Below, one piece after another: positions 44,459-56,742 of a stretch of DNA of 64,000 bases (its first letter is position 1; each line of letters starts with the position of its first letter). The notes under the pieces were generated by a model. It was not told the DNA's origin. It searched no databases and saw only the letters and a program-made list of their open reading frames with translations. This stretch comes from Phoma sp. XZ068. Its lineage: Eukaryota > Ascomycota > Dothideomycetes > Pleosporales > Didymellaceae. A program made the translations under genes and the position numbers. The stretch spans positions 1,116,001 through 1,180,000 of the forward strand of contig RBKR01000019.1 of NCBI GenBank assembly GCA_004835665.1, read 5' to 3'.

Positions 44459-45643
44459 ATGGGTGACAACATTGTCCCAGGCTCGTCGCCGTACGCGAAT
44501 GACCCCACTGCAAGTACCATTATCGACCAAACCGCCACCGACCGTGAAGCACAAGTAAACCGCATCAAAGACCGCCGCCGATACCTCTACCGCTTCGAAC
44601 GACGTTACGAGACCCGCGACACATGGTCCTTCAAACCTGAAGCAAACGGCGACATCATCCGCGATATCCTCCTCGTCCACCGGCACAAACGGCCCCTCGA
44701 TGGAAAACAAACAACAAATTCAAACAGGTTCCGGGGTATCGTGCAGCACGTGTATGGTGTGACCAATCTTCTCACGGGCGGAGATTATCCGATGCTTCTA
44801 GCGCCGAAAGAGTGAGTCTGAAAGAGTGTGCTGGAGGGCAGTGTTGTGCTGATGTCGCGCAGTGAGGAGCATAAAGAGATTATCGACTTCCATGACTGGT
44901 TTTACGAGTGTTACATTAACCCAACGAACTTTATGAACGGTACGGAGTTCGAAAAGGTGCTGAATGGATTCACGACTCGATACAAGGCACGCGAAGCTTT
45001 TAGAGTGGAAAAAGGTATACCAGGTGCCAGCACGACGTTGTTGCAGAGCGAGGATATGATTGCGATCCTGAATGCTCGTGGTACAGTACTCCTCAACTCA
45101 GTGTTTGCGGGACTTTCAGAGCAGGTCGAGGTTGTCAAGCTCGCGACGCTTGCCCTCGATCTGTACCATGGCCGTGTGCCGGACCTGGGGCCGGATCTGG
45201 GGACTTGGTATCTTCCGCTGATCAGGGATGATGTGGGGTCGTGCTTGCTCTCTGCTATTTCCAAGTTTCCTCCCGGACGTCTGAGTGACTTCCAAGACCA
45301 GCATATTGACGTCGTCAAAGCGGACATGCGTGCCTGGCGAAAAGACTGCAACTGGGCGACATAGGCTGAGCCTTCGGAACTAACTGAGGAGAAGCAAGCG
45401 GAATTCTTTATGCAAGTGGAGAGTCAGAGGAGCGTATGCATTGATCACCTTGCGCGTATCCATGACCACAGCGTTGCGATAGTGCAGCAGGTGGGAGTGC
45501 CTATTCGAAGGTCCGAGTTCAACCGAGACGCACAGTACATGGGTGGTCCGTACTACATTGACTATCCTGAAGGACCAGTGTTGGATGGTGAAGAGTTATT
45601 TTGTCGGTGGTTGGCGAAGAATCCGGAGGAAAGGTGGGTTTGA
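44459..45643 (+). CDS. Unrecognised protein, frame interrupted by TAG or by an unusual intron
   Basis: Exon 1 44459-44811 and exon 2 from 44863 join cleanly (intron 44812-44862, GTGAGT...CAG). Exon 2 reads to TAG at 45362-45364, giving 284 aa. The same frame then continues open for 92 more codons (AEPSELTEEKQAEFF...GPYYIDYPEGPVLDGEEL...NPEERWV) to 45643. Either the TAG is a nonsense mutation (for example CAG to TAG) or a weak intron removes it: GTGCCT at 45330 to CAAG at 45398 is frame-compatible and has a CTAAC branch-like site. The protein is soluble and mostly helical. It has an acidic/aromatic DFHDWFYECYINPTNFMNG block, and no domain that I recognise. The true 3' end may lie beyond 45643, where AGGTGGGT looks like a donor. 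Confidence 0.5.
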
Positions 45644-46314
45644 GCATGTCTATGGTTACAGAGGAGCTTGTGAGTGTGATGGAAGCACAACGCAGTTGAT
45701 GTGCGAGTAGTCAACACTACTTAGGTATGTGTCCACAATAACACCCATTATCCAAATCCCAAGAAGAGATGATCACAGCACTTGGCGAATGTTAGCTACG
45801 TTTCATCCGATATGCACTCCAGACATCCCATCACGGTTCCCGTGCCCAGTCCCACATTCACCCCAAGCCCCTTGGCACAATCAAGCTCCGCCCCGCTCTA
45901 TAGGTAATTGAAGCTTCCCATCCCAATGCCTAGACGGCAGTTCCTACTAAACACCTCGATCCGCTGCGACGTTACTGATCCGAAGTCCCGGCTTGCCGAA
46001 AACGGGAACTTTAACGCAGATCTTCCCCAGATTTCCCGCGCCCAACGGGACGGCGCAGATCGCATCTACAAGCATGACGGTGTGGCGTTTGTGTACAAGT
46101 AGGCTATTCGGGAATAAGTGTATGTCATGCTAGGGAAAGATTGAAATGTATTCGTCGCGCTGTCGTTTTCGTGCTGTAATTGCCATGCAAAGGACTGCGT
46201 TTATGAGTATTCGATTGCTGCACCTCAGTTCTCTACGACTCTGAGATCACAGGATATACGGCACTGCGCTCACGGATTCACATCTCTGCTCACAGGTTCT
46301 CGTCTTCGCTCACC
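45644..46314. other. Intergenic, possible coding tail
   Basis: Open stretches at 45729-45911 and 45908-46102 (the latter reading RRQFLLNTSIRCDVTDPKSR...) could be terminal exons of the preceding unrecognised gene or chance. The region also holds the promoter of the permease at 46315. Confidence 0.35.
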
Positions 46315-47993
46315 ATGGCGACCGCACACGAAGACCGCAAGCCTTCCCTCACAGACAAAGACGATGTCGCACACATCGAGAGAGCGACGGCCTCACCCCC
46401 CTCATCCGGTGAGATCATCGAAGATCCGGTCCTCGAAGCTCGTCTAAATCGTAAATTCGACACTCACATTCTGCCCTGGTTATTCGGCATTTGGTACGTC
46501 TTAATTCCGCATCGTCAACTTTCCGATGACCATATTCGCTCCATCGCACACAACTAACGCTCCAGGCTCTTCTCCTTCATCGACCGCTCCAACATCGGCA
46601 ACGCCAACATTGCTGGCCTCTCTACCGAACTCGCCCTCCATGGCACACAGTACAACATTGCTCTCCTCATCTTCTACATCCCGTACATCATCGCCGACGT
46701 GCCTTCCAATTGGCTTGTCAAGCGCTTCCGCGCTGGCGTCTACCTACCCACGCTCATATCGCTGTGGGGCTTGGTATGCACGTTCATGGGCTTCACCAAG
46801 TCGTTCGGCGGGCTGGTGGTTTGCAGGGCGCTGCTGGGACTGTTTGAGGGAGGGATCCTCGGGGGTGTGATTATTTACCTTGCGTTTTTTTATAGGAGGG
46901 GGCAGATGTTGCTCCGGAGCGGGTTATTCTACTGTGCGGCGCCGTTGAGCGGGGCGTTTGGCGGGTTGTTGGCGAGCGGGCTGAGTAGGATTGAGGTTGG
47001 GGAGTATCGGCGGTGGCCATGGATTTTCTTCAGTAAGTTGAACGTGATCTTTTGGTATGGTTCGGACGATGCTGGATGAGTGCTGACGAGATGTAGTTGA
47101 GGGTGCGGTGACGGTTGTGTTTGGCGTTACGTGTTTCTTCTTCATGCCAGATACACCAGCCACGGCGCGCTTTCTCAGCGATGAAGAGAAGGACTGGGCG
47201 CTCAGACGCATGAAGCTTGATGCTCACGGCGCCACGAATGTTGACGTCGACGAGGAGAAATTCGACTGGTACTGGGTGAAGATGGCGCTCAAGGCACCGC
47301 AAACGTATTTCAACGGCTTCATCTGGTTCTTCCTGCTTGTCAGTTGCCTCAGTCTGAAATTCACATGTCAGTATGCTAATGTTAGCATAGATCCCTCTCT
47401 ACAGCTTCTCACTGTTCTTGCCTTCGATCGTCGCAGGGATGGGCTACCACTCCACAACTGCCCAGCTGCTCACGGTCCCACCGAACATGGCCGCATTCTT
47501 CACCGTGCTCGCCTGCGCCTATTACTCCGACCGCTTACGCACCCGTGGCGCGTTCATCGCAGCCGGCACCATCGTCGGCGCGGTCGGATACATCATGCTT
47601 GTCGCCGCCCAGAACAACGCGACCAGGTACGCCGGCACGTTCCTTGTTGCCATTGGTGTTTTCCAAGGCAGTCCGATGGTCATTGGCTGGACGAGTAATA
47701 ATCTTGCGCCGCATTATGTGCGGGCTACGGGCGTAGGTGTGGTCATTAGTATTGCGAATTGCTCCGCGTTTATTGGCACGTTCATTTACCTGCAGAAGGA
47801 CGCGCCGCATTATACCTTGGGACACTCGGTCTGCTTGGGTGCGATGGTGATCTGCTTCGCGTTAACACTGGCGCAGATGGCGTACTTGAGGTGGGAGAAT
47901 CGGAAGAGGGAGAGGGGCGAGAGAGATGGGAGGGTGGATTCGGACGCGTGGAGGTTGGGGCATAGACATCCCGAGTTTAGGTATACTTTGTAG
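46315..47993 (+). CDS. MFS permease of the anion:cation symporter (Dal5/allantoate) family
   Basis: Four exons, 46315-46493, 46566-47032, 47097-47338 and 47391-47993, 496 aa. The N-terminal motif RKFDTHILPWLFGIWLFSFI-DRSNIGNANIAGL is diagnostic of the Dal5/TNA1/VHT1 family, whose members carry organic anions such as allantoate, nicotinate, biotin or pantothenate with protons. Twelve helices are predicted. Further family marks are LLIFYIPYIIADVPSNWLVKRF, RALLGLFEGGILGGVIIYLAFFY and MPDTPATARFLSDEEKDWALRRM. The intron at 47339-47390 restores LLIPLYSFSLFLPSIVAGMGY. The tail after helix 12 is basic and short. The exact substrate is unknown. Confidence 0.92.
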
Positions 47994-48453
47994 CGTATTA
48001 TCGGAGATAATTGGGTAATAAAGAAGGGCCGTTGATTCTGAAGTCAATGGAAATAAAATTTAACCAAAACCCTGGAGGTCTTGCAGTGTGTTGCGTGTTA
48101 CGTGGGTGCTATAACTTTGTCGTCGTCATTGTCCGCGCAAGTGGATTCTTGCTTTAGTTGAGTTCTGGCACAGCACCATCAGCGTTGAGATGTTTTTGGT
48201 GATGCCTGAAGTTTTGTAGCCTCTATCTTTCGAGAGGCGAGAGGCGTGAGACGTGTTTGATGTATGCGATCGAATATAGTCGGACTTGGTAAGGTGCGGA
48301 CAAATAAATAGATCGCACGACGTCACAACCCAAAGCAGAACGAGCCTCGGCCCAACGCGAAAGCCCGTCAACGCGCCGAAAGATCACCAAGTAAACACGC
48401 CGAAACACACAACGCTCGAAGCTAGTCATCCGGCTCGACCGGCATTCTGAACG
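47994..48453. other. Intergenic, no gene seen
   Basis: Short spacer between codirectional genes, containing the SDR promoter. Nothing recognisable. Confidence 0.4.
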
Positions 48454-49595
48454 ATGTCGAGTGCGTCCTCGACCTCACAGAATTGGCAAACGTTTTTGTT
48501 TGTCATACTGCACAAAGCACGCCCGCTCCTTGAATTCATACAGACCGTCCTACTTCTTGGATCCGGCTTTATACTTCCTGAGCTTGTAGACGCAGTTAGA
48601 AGTATCGGTATGGGTGTCGATTTCAATCCAACGAAGGACATTGGGAGCCTGGAGGGCAAGGTCATCCTCGTAACAGGAGGTACTCTCACTCTTTCAATCT
48701 ACGTACAGCTCGAAACTGACGCCTTCCAGGCAACGCCGGCCTGGGCAAGCAAACCATAACCTACCTCGCTGCCCACAATCCCGCACGGATCTACCTCGCC
48801 GCGCGTACCGCCTCAAAGGCCTCGACCGCCATCGCGGACATCAAGTCGGCCGTGCCCAATGCCTGCGAAGTCGTTCATCTCCCTCTGGACCTCACGTCCT
48901 TCGCCTCCATTGCCGATGCAGCGACGATATTCCATCGCTCCGAAGCCCGCCTTGACATCCTGATCAACAATGCAGGCATAATGGCATGTCCCTACAGCAC
49001 CACAAAGGAAGGTTACGAGGTGCAGTTTGGAACAAACCACATGGGACATGCCCTACTTACCAAGCTGCTCCTCCCCACTCTACTCAAGACCGCTGAACTA
49101 CCGGACGGTGAGCCGAGAGTCGTCACATTAAGCAGTGCTGGCCACGCGGTTGGCATACCTGGCGGCTTGATATTCGACCAGCAGAAGCTGGAGCAGCAGG
49201 GCACGTGGAAGCGCTACGGGCAGTCGAAGCTCTGCAACCTGCTCTTTGCGCGCGAACTAGCAGAGCGATACCCACAAATCACATCCGTGTCTCTTCACCC
49301 TGGTGTCATCTTCACCGATCTGTTCCAATCACTTCGCGTCAATGTTTTCATGAAGGCCGGATTGTGGTTCTACGGGCTGTTCTCTTGGCTCATTCCGGGT
49401 CATTTCAAGGACGCGAAGGGCGGCGCGCTGAATCAGACGTGGGCTGCAACGGTAAAGAAGGGGGAGCTAGTCAATGGCGCGTATTATAAGCCCGTGGGTG
49501 TCGAGAGTGAGGGCAGCAAGGCAAGTAGGGATAGTGGGCTGCAGAAGAAGCTTTGGGAGTATACGGAAGCGGAGTTAGGAAGACACGGGTTCTAG
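48454..49595 (+). CDS. Short-chain dehydrogenase/reductase (retinol-dehydrogenase/WW-oxidoreductase-like)
   Basis: Two exons, 48454-48679 and 48730-49595 (intron 48680-48729), 363 aa. The intron splits the cofactor motif VTGGNAGLGKQT (residues about 72-83), a strong check on the join. Also visible are LDLTSFASI, LDILINNAGIM at about 151-161, the catalytic Ser in TLSSAGH, and YGQSK with Tyr about 238 and Lys about 242. The first 45 residues include a hydrophobic helix (FIQTVLLLGSGFILPEL) that may anchor it to the ER or a lipid droplet; a second ATG at 48610 would drop it. It oxidises or reduces a lipophilic alcohol/ketone with NADP(H); the substrate is unknown. Confidence 0.9.
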
Positions 49596-50821
49596 GGAGT
49601 GAAGTGTAGGAGATGTAGGAAGGCGTTGGAGGCCATGAACGAAGCAGTCCAAAGCCGCGATATTATGCGCGGGAGCCTTTGCGACTCTGAAAACCCGGTC
49701 TCAGCTTGACTGGATTCCCATACGGTCACTTACATGGAATGGCTCGTAGGTGGTCAGCACGGAAACGGGTAGCACACGGAAGGCACGTGCCGGAAGAGCA
49801 GACAGGCGGAGGATTTAACGGAAAGACGGGAAGAGCAGCATGGAAACCGCAATCTCGACTGCGCTGTGGTCGCACACAGCGGTTAATCTCCAAAGCTTTG
49901 CGCTAAGCACGTGGAGGTGGATTTTCGGCAGTTGTGTTTGACTATTAACTATAGCACATCCGAGAAACCTGCAAACCAGTGAGGCTGCATAGCAACTGAC
50001 GGTACAAGCGAACCGCTGATTGCTGGGATTTCGTACATTTGGCGAGATATTGAATTAAGCTTCATCCTGATAACTGATAATAGCACTGAGCACGACCATC
50101 ACTTCACTTGGTGAGTTCACATCGTCGGTGCGCATACTACATGTTCAGCCACTTAGTACATGCACCCACATGCGATCACAATTCGTCGAATTCCAAACAC
50201 TAGGCGTGTCACATCGGCGAAACACCGAACATAGTTCGGCGGGAATGCCATAGTGAAGGCGACTTCATATTATGCTTAATTAAACGGCTGTCAATGCGCC
50301 ACCGATGCAAGGAAATATGTTCATCCGCCACCTCTACCAGGTCCGTGATTGCGAACATCCTAAGCAAGAACAAGCTATGGTCTGAAGTACTGACAGCTTC
50401 TAGATCAAATTGGCGCTGCATCCCCCACAATCCTGTTAAATAATCCCCGTAACGGGTGTAGACGAGATTAAATATACGACTTTGGCGTTCAGTATCACCT
50501 AGGCTGCCTGTTTGATCAATTGTCTTCCACCCTTCATAGACGGCTGGAGGCAATCGCAGCCCCTTTTGCTGTTTGTTTCCCCGCTTTGGCCTGTGCGGGA
50601 TGTTTCAAGGTCGGCAAACATGGGTACCGCTGCTTTATGTCCACTTCTACCGGTGGGAACAGCTTAATTCTACCTAACGAGAGACAAGATCAGAGATTGA
50701 GGTGTCACAGCTTCGAGATGAAGGTTGAGAGAGTATATAGTCGTCTGTCGCGACGGACCGATGATATTGAAACAACCAATTCCGCACACTTCCACAGTAC
50801 TTTGCAAGCTACCAGCCTATC
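49596..50821. other. Intergenic, promoter of GH62 gene
   Basis: A TATA-like TATATA at 50734-50739 lies 83 bases before the GH62 ATG, and a CCCCGC (CreA-type GCGGGG complement) occurs near 50579. A 114-residue minus-strand frame at 50209-50553 has no recognised homology and no visible splice partners. Confidence 0.4.
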
Positions 50822-51811
50822 ATGCATCTGTCCAGCGTTCTATCGACCAGCATTGTGCTGTTAGCCTCCGTTGCGCCTAGTCAAGCGCAGAGTTGCAACC
50901 TCCCTTCGGCCTACCGTTGGTCATCGACTGGACCATTGGCCACTCCCAAGAGCGGCTGGGCCTCGTTGAAGGATTTCTCAACTGTCCAGTACAACGGCAA
51001 GAAGCTTGTATACGGCTCAACAGCCAGCACTGGCGGAAAGTATGGCTCTATGAACTTTGGCCTCGTCAACAACTGGTCCGATCTTGGCTCTGCTAGCCAA
51101 AACGCAATGTCCTCTTTCAACGCCGTTGCGCCCACGCTTTTCTACTTCGCTCCCAAGAAGGTCTGGGTTCTTGCGTACCAGTGGGGCCCTACCACATTCA
51201 CCTACCGTACGTCGACCGACCCGTCCAACGCCAACGGCTGGGGAGCGGCACAGCCTCTGTTCTCCGGAAAGATCACCGGATCAGACACCGGCGCCATCGA
51301 CCAAACCGTCATCGGAGATGCCAACAACATGTACCTCTTCTTCGCTGGCGACAACGGCAAGATCTACCGCGCCGGCATGCCAATCGGCAACTTCCCTGGC
51401 GACTTTGGAACCGCAAGCACTGTCGTTATGACTGACAGCCGCAACAACCTCTTTGAGGCTGTGCAGGTGTACACACTTGCCAACCAGTCCAGCCCCAAGT
51501 ACCTCATGCTTGTTGAAGCCATTGGTGCCAACGGAAGGTACTTCCGCAGCTTTACCGCGACTAAGCTGGACGGCACCTGGACTCCCCAGGCTACTGCCGA
51601 GAACAGCCCATTTGCCGGCAAGGCGAACAGTGGCGCCACGTGGACCAACGACATCAGCCACGGAGATTTGTACAGGACGAACCCTGATCAGACATTCACC
51701 GTTGACCCGTGCAACCTGCAGTTGTTGTACCAGGGCCGTGACCCTAAGAATGTCCCGAGCGACTACAACCTGTTGCCTTACCGCCCTGGTGTCCTGACAC
51801 TGCAGCGATAG
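50822..51811 (+). CDS. Secreted GH62 alpha-L-arabinofuranosidase
   Basis: A single exon encodes 329 aa. A signal peptide spans residues 1-22 (ending ASVAPSQAQS). The mature protein is the five-bladed beta-propeller typical of GH62, starting CNLPSAYRWSSTGPLATPK. The conserved SLKDFSTVQYNGKKLVYGS carries the catalytic base Asp, and APTLFYFAPKKVWVLAYQWG, SDTGAIDQTVIGD and NLFEAVQVYTL (with the general-acid Glu) follow in family order. It removes arabinose side chains from arabinoxylan. There is no carbohydrate-binding module. The length and lack of introns are normal. Presumably induced on plant cell walls and subject to carbon catabolite repression; the promoter evidence for that is weak. Confidence 0.96.
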   Translation: MHLSSVLSTSIVLLASVAPSQAQSCNLPSAYRWSSTGPLATPKSGWASLKDFSTVQYNGKKLVYGSTASTGGKYGSMNFGLVNNWSDLGSASQNAMSSFNAVAPTLFYFAPKKVWVLAYQWGPTTFTYRTSTDPSNANGWGAAQPLFSGKITGSDTGAIDQTVIGDANNMYLFFAGDNGKIYRAGMPIGNFPGDFGTASTVVMTDSRNNLFEAVQVYTLANQSSPKYLMLVEAIGANGRYFRSFTATKLDGTWTPQATAENSPFAGKANSGATWTNDISHGDLYRTNPDQTFTVDPCNLQLLYQGRDPKNVPSDYNLLPYRPGVLTLQR

Positions 51812-54032
51812 GAGGCTTCCCGACGGTGGGAGGATAGAGCTTGAACGTGGTCCGGCTCAGGCGTCAGGGCCTAGCCCTTTCGTCGCACTTTTTAAATTGA
51901 TGTACATATCTTTAACTGAACCATTTACTACATTCCTCATCACAGAACCCTGTCAGTGAGTGAAAATTGCGCAACACATGACGTCCAAATACCTGGAAAT
52001 CGAGCGGCCGTCGTCGTTCTGCAGAAATTTGTGGTCTCGAGGCTTTGTTTTCGTGTTGGAAATTGCTGACGTGCTTCACTGTAACTCTGCTCGTGGTAGA
52101 AAGGTTCTGACCCCAGCCCTTGTCGTGCTTATTACGCTATGTCAGTGCCGTGAGATAATATCCTTCACTTCGACGCATCGATGATCATTCATTGCACGGT
52201 AACCACAAGGCTAGCTATTGCCCTTCCAGGTCAATGAAGTAGCAACAAGGAAGGTTTGTGCAGAGCCATAGAAAAGACGAATCAGGCAAGTATTTAAAAA
52301 CACGAGGTTTACTCTACTCGCACTGTATTTGATTGTTCATGCGCCTGAATTCACAACTTCGTGATTGGCCTTAAGAATTACCATATACAGGTACCTTAGA
52401 CAGTATAGTTTGTATCTTTACAATTAAGATTATAATTTTACAAGTATATTACTTAAACCTACTAGTATTGTGCTGGTGTAGGAGGAGCACGTCCCGTATG
52501 CTCACCCGTTGAACGCAGTGGCACTATGGTAGACAAGGAAACCGGAATAGTCGAGTATCCATGGCAGTGGCATGGTACAATAAACCAATTCTTGTTTTTT
52601 TGTTAATACCTATTGTGGGTTGTTCTTTTCCAAGGATTTCTACTCTAATACTAACTATACTATCGGTTGTACAAATTACTAAGCACTTCGGCCACCACCC
52701 AGGTGGCTACCTTGTACTCCGGCACAGTATTAGTACTCTATACGAAGGACTTAATTATAACTTACTTAACTGTAATACTATTCTATAATCTAATGGTCCG
52801 TTTTATCACAGATAGCTCACACTGACGGACAGGTTGCCATTGTTAGTCTCTCATTCTAGTTGTTAGGTAGCTATAATACGGAAGGACCAATTCTGAGAGA
52901 GTTGGTGTTGCCTGATGATCTGCATCATTATTTTTTATTGCACTGCGCGGATGGGCAACCAAAAGAGGGAGCAGGAGATGGCAGCGCTCATAGTTCAGCA
53001 ACGTGGAGAAGAACAGGTTGGTATCAGCATCGACTCTGATCTGACTGAGAAGCAAGACAAGCTGTTCCGCTACAGCTATCAGACTTTGGTAGACTCATAT
53101 ACCACACTTTTGGATATTGCACAGTTGGGCAATAAAATCCACGCGAGTGAATGCCTAAATACATATGATGAAGTCGTAAAACTGTGGCCGTTTCGTTTCC
53201 GTACTCATTGGAAGATGGTTAGGTTGTCAGGGAAGCTGGATGGTAGTCGTGTAATTGAGGAGCGTAGCAGCTTTAGAAGCAATATCTAGCATGTGGTGAT
53301 AGTCGTACAACGCAAGAGCTGGCCACTGATTACATTCTTGACTTTGATTTGCAAAGTTGAACAACCCTCTAAAAGTAATTGTTCTGAACCCATGAAAAAC
53401 GAAATCTGATGCTTCAGCATTCCAAACAAAAGAACTTCATAGTACAACTGTTCTATCCACAATGGATTGATGGATCCCCCAATGATACATCGACGCAATT
53501 CAAACGCCTGCACCCAAAGACTTGAACATTGATTTGAATTCCATCTCTAAATTCTTCTTGAATCATCAGGGTCATCTATATCTACATACGCCATGCTTGG
53601 TTGCGTTCTTGCTCAAGCCCACAGATCGCAATGTTGCCAATTAGACCAGAGTTCAATTTAGTTTGCCGGCCATCGTCTACCAAAAGCAGAATGACCGTGA
53701 ACACGTACATCATGGTCAGACAGGCGAAGACTATACAGTTGTTCCATTTTAGGATGCAGGATCAAACTGTGACGAGCTGATGAAGGACAAAGCTGTCTCC
53801 ACCAGCAGCTGCATGGGTCAAGGGTCTTCAAATGAAAGAGCAGGCGGTAGATACCAGCAATCCCCCTACAAGCACTTTGAGGGTTATTATATTGCTATAG
53901 CTGCAGCAGGTAATGCTTTAAGGAATCCAAAACATAAGTTTCACTGAACGGCAGGCTTGAATAGTTGGAGACTTTACAACAGAATTAAACACTCCACACT
54001 ATCCCTTTATATCTTCTTTTGCAGATCTCGGA
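51812..54032. other. 2.2 kb gene-poor, AT-leaning region
   Basis: No supported gene. A 124-residue plus-strand frame (52915-53289) is charged and helical but unrecognised. Around 53680-53740 the minus strand reads as a hydrophobic helix (CIVFACLTMMYVFTVILLLV) flanked by stops, possibly part of another decayed membrane-protein gene. Confidence 0.4.
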
Positions 54033-56742
54033 CTAACATCGCTGCTGTATAATAACTTTAAAGACCGCAGAAGGCACTTTTGGGAAATGAAACACAACTT
54101 TGTTTCGTTCCAATGAGGAAGAAACCTTCTCCCCATTACTCTCAGCATAGAATGCCTCAAAAGTAATCTCAGGCGCGTGTCTCAGAGCAACGACTGGCCT
54201 ACAGCCTTCCCTTCTGCTCTGCAGTTTGAGTTCTAGAAACTTGCCCTGATGCCGTACGACAGCGTGTATGAATCTCACATTGTCAACCTCAATGGTCAGA
54301 TGCCCCAGTACAAAGAGTGTAAGACGACGCTGCACCCCATCAGCAGGTTTTACACGGTATTCGCCGTCACTAAATGAGACCTCGCCTCCATATGCATATA
54401 GCCCAATGATGGGGTCGTGTACCACAAGCACCGAGGCTGTGCGCAGAGCACCCCAGAATCCAAGATCAGCCTCCCCAGACCATGCCCACCACCTGTCAAT
54501 GAATGAAATCCGCGACCATACGGGTTCTCTGCCCTCGCTTTGCCATAACCAGGAAGCTGCACCAATATTTGCCGGGTTGCATGAGATTTGTCCAGAGTTG
54601 ATGTTGGCCCATCCGCCAAGGTATGCACCGTAAGTTGAGCGCAAGGAGTCTGCCAAAATCTCTTGCTGAAGTATGGAAGAAGAAGTGCGGATGGATGCGG
54701 AGGCGATGAGATAGCATTGCTGCTGCCATGCCCCAAGTTGTGTCTTGTAGCCAAGGTTCCAGTATTATTCACCCATCATGCGGTTGTCTGAGCTGTAGAA
54801 GTACCAGAGAGGTTGCAATCCCCGGCTTGCGAGAGATGCGTTTTGTGTCTTTTCTATCAGGCTTCTGTTTTGATTTCCATGGACTGCAGCGAAAGCAGAG
54901 ACTGCTTCAAATCCAGTTGTGTCGATGGTCATCTCCGAAGCAAAGGGATATTTGATCTGCCTGAAATAGGAGAGCTTCCTTTGTACATACCCCTGCAATG
55001 TCTGCGACTGAGACAAAAGTCCCTCAAATTTTAATGCATTGATAATCTCGGGTACTATGGACTCACCCATCAGCCCGAGCTCGTTGGCTGCGTTGCCAAT
55101 TGGATTTGGTAGGGGAATCTTGGAGTACATGGCGTTCAAAACCTCGTAAGCAAAGGTCAGGTACTCGAGAGGGTCATAGCGCATGTGGACATCATCATAC
55201 GCTTTCCCAATTGTGTACATGTTGAAGAACGTGTTTGCAACATGGGTGTAGTTGTACGCTCTCCAGATGCCGGTGTCTTCTGGCTGATCATCTTGACTGT
55301 CAAACCATCGATAAATCTGAAATGTTCATTTGCCATCCGGCCCTCGTGCGCCCATCAAATAACCGAATAAGAAGTGCTCAATGTGATAGTCGATTGAGGA
55401 AATTTCTGATTGCTCAGGAAATGTGATGCACTTTTCGGACAGGAACGCAGCAGGGGCTAGTCCTAAGTCATCAGACCCACCAACAATCCACTCTTTCCAA
55501 CCACCACCCGGATAGTCATCCCAGGTGATGAGATTCCGCGTGCTCATGTCCCATTGCAAAAAGGCGCCATTGTAACCTCTGGTTGTCTTTGCCTGTGGAT
55601 ATGCTGCCACAAATGCGGCACGCTTCTTAATCAAGGTTGCGATCGGCTCGACAGAGTAATACTGCAGAACGCTACATCGCGAACCACTGAACTTGACAAC
55701 TACATTGTTCGCCCCAGGATCGAAGAAATCGCAGTTTGTAGATCTCGTATCCGTTGGACATCCCGGCGTGTGTTATTTGAATCTTTTTTCCACCCTCTCT
55801 GTGTGATGCGTCGATGCGTTCTAAGCAGCGGAGCGCGAGAGTCGCTGTAGTATCTGATGGAATTACCATCCCAGGCATCGAAACCACGTCAAGGCCACCA
55901 GAAGTGTAGATGGCGTTGCGAAGATCCGGATAGTTTGAAGCCCATCTAAAGCTCAACCCGTATTCCTGAGAAGCTCCTGGAGCGAGGGTGAGTGAACTAG
56001 CCGGCAGATACCTTCTTGTCAGATCCGTTCCGTCCGAAGAGGTATGCGCAGAGTGGATATAATACTCTAGAAGACCGGCCCATTGTGGTAGGTTCTCTCC
56101 ATATATCCTTTGACCTTCTCTGTGCCTCCGGGTGAACTCCAAACGTGTATTAGGGTGCGTTGCCATGACCAACATCGAACCCTCGCCATTGGGCCGCTGC
56201 CAGTAGACATAAGATCCGTGCTTCGCCACAAAGGAATGGCCGTGCACGCGTTGCTCGTAATTTTGCGTCCGATCATCGCCCCAGAAGGAGTTCATGGGTA
56301 ATGGCATGCCGATGTCTTCAAAGACAAAGACTTTCGATGTATCGTTCGTAATTTTGATCGTCCAATGCAGCACTGAGCGTGAAGGCTCAGACAAAGCATA
56401 TGATTCCCTAACAGAGAACCCACGGAAGCCCGTCGGGTGTTTTGAATCACCCTGATAGCTGATAGTGATACAATCTTCAGAGTGTGTGACTGATAGTCGA
56501 TCCTGCGTAAAGCCGGAGGTCATCGTTGTACCAGCGGCTTCATCGTCGTGTTTGACATAAAAAATGAGGTCTCCTGGAAACTTAGAGTCTTTTACTTTAA
56601 AACTAGGTGCTTCAGTAGCGATCAGAACGAAATTGGTGCCATAGGCGTCGGTGGGGTCGCGTATCGTCTCAATGATGGCATTCTTTGGATCAACCTGAAC
56701 GTAGAAACGATCTGATACCAGGGTGATAGGAGCTTCCTGCAT
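54033..56742 (-). pseudogene. Broken DUF5695-like putative carbohydrate-active protein
   Basis: About 900 codons read almost continuously on the minus strand, broken by three lesions. A one-base frameshift lies near 55733-55740 (between YEIYK and CDFFDPGANN). A TGA at 55326-55328 falls between GPDGK and TFQIYRWFDSQDD. A TAA at 54765-54767 falls between NRMMGE and YWNLGYKTQLGAW. No GT-AG intron fits across either stop in frame. The N-terminal half is a beta-rich domain (VSDRFYVQVDPKNAIIETIR, GFRGFSVRESY). The C-terminal half has a helical toroid feel (AYNYTHVANTFFNMYTIGKA). This is the pattern I associate with DUF5695, a fungal/bacterial family probably acting on glycans; the assignment is from memory. 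There is no signal peptide at the first ATG (56742). Divergent from the equally broken sugar transporter. Confidence 0.75.

Noticed and set aside
55300..55350. Intron across the TGA at 55326
   Set aside because: The only nearby donor/acceptor pair (GTTATT to TTTCAG) changes phase and gives an immediate stop.
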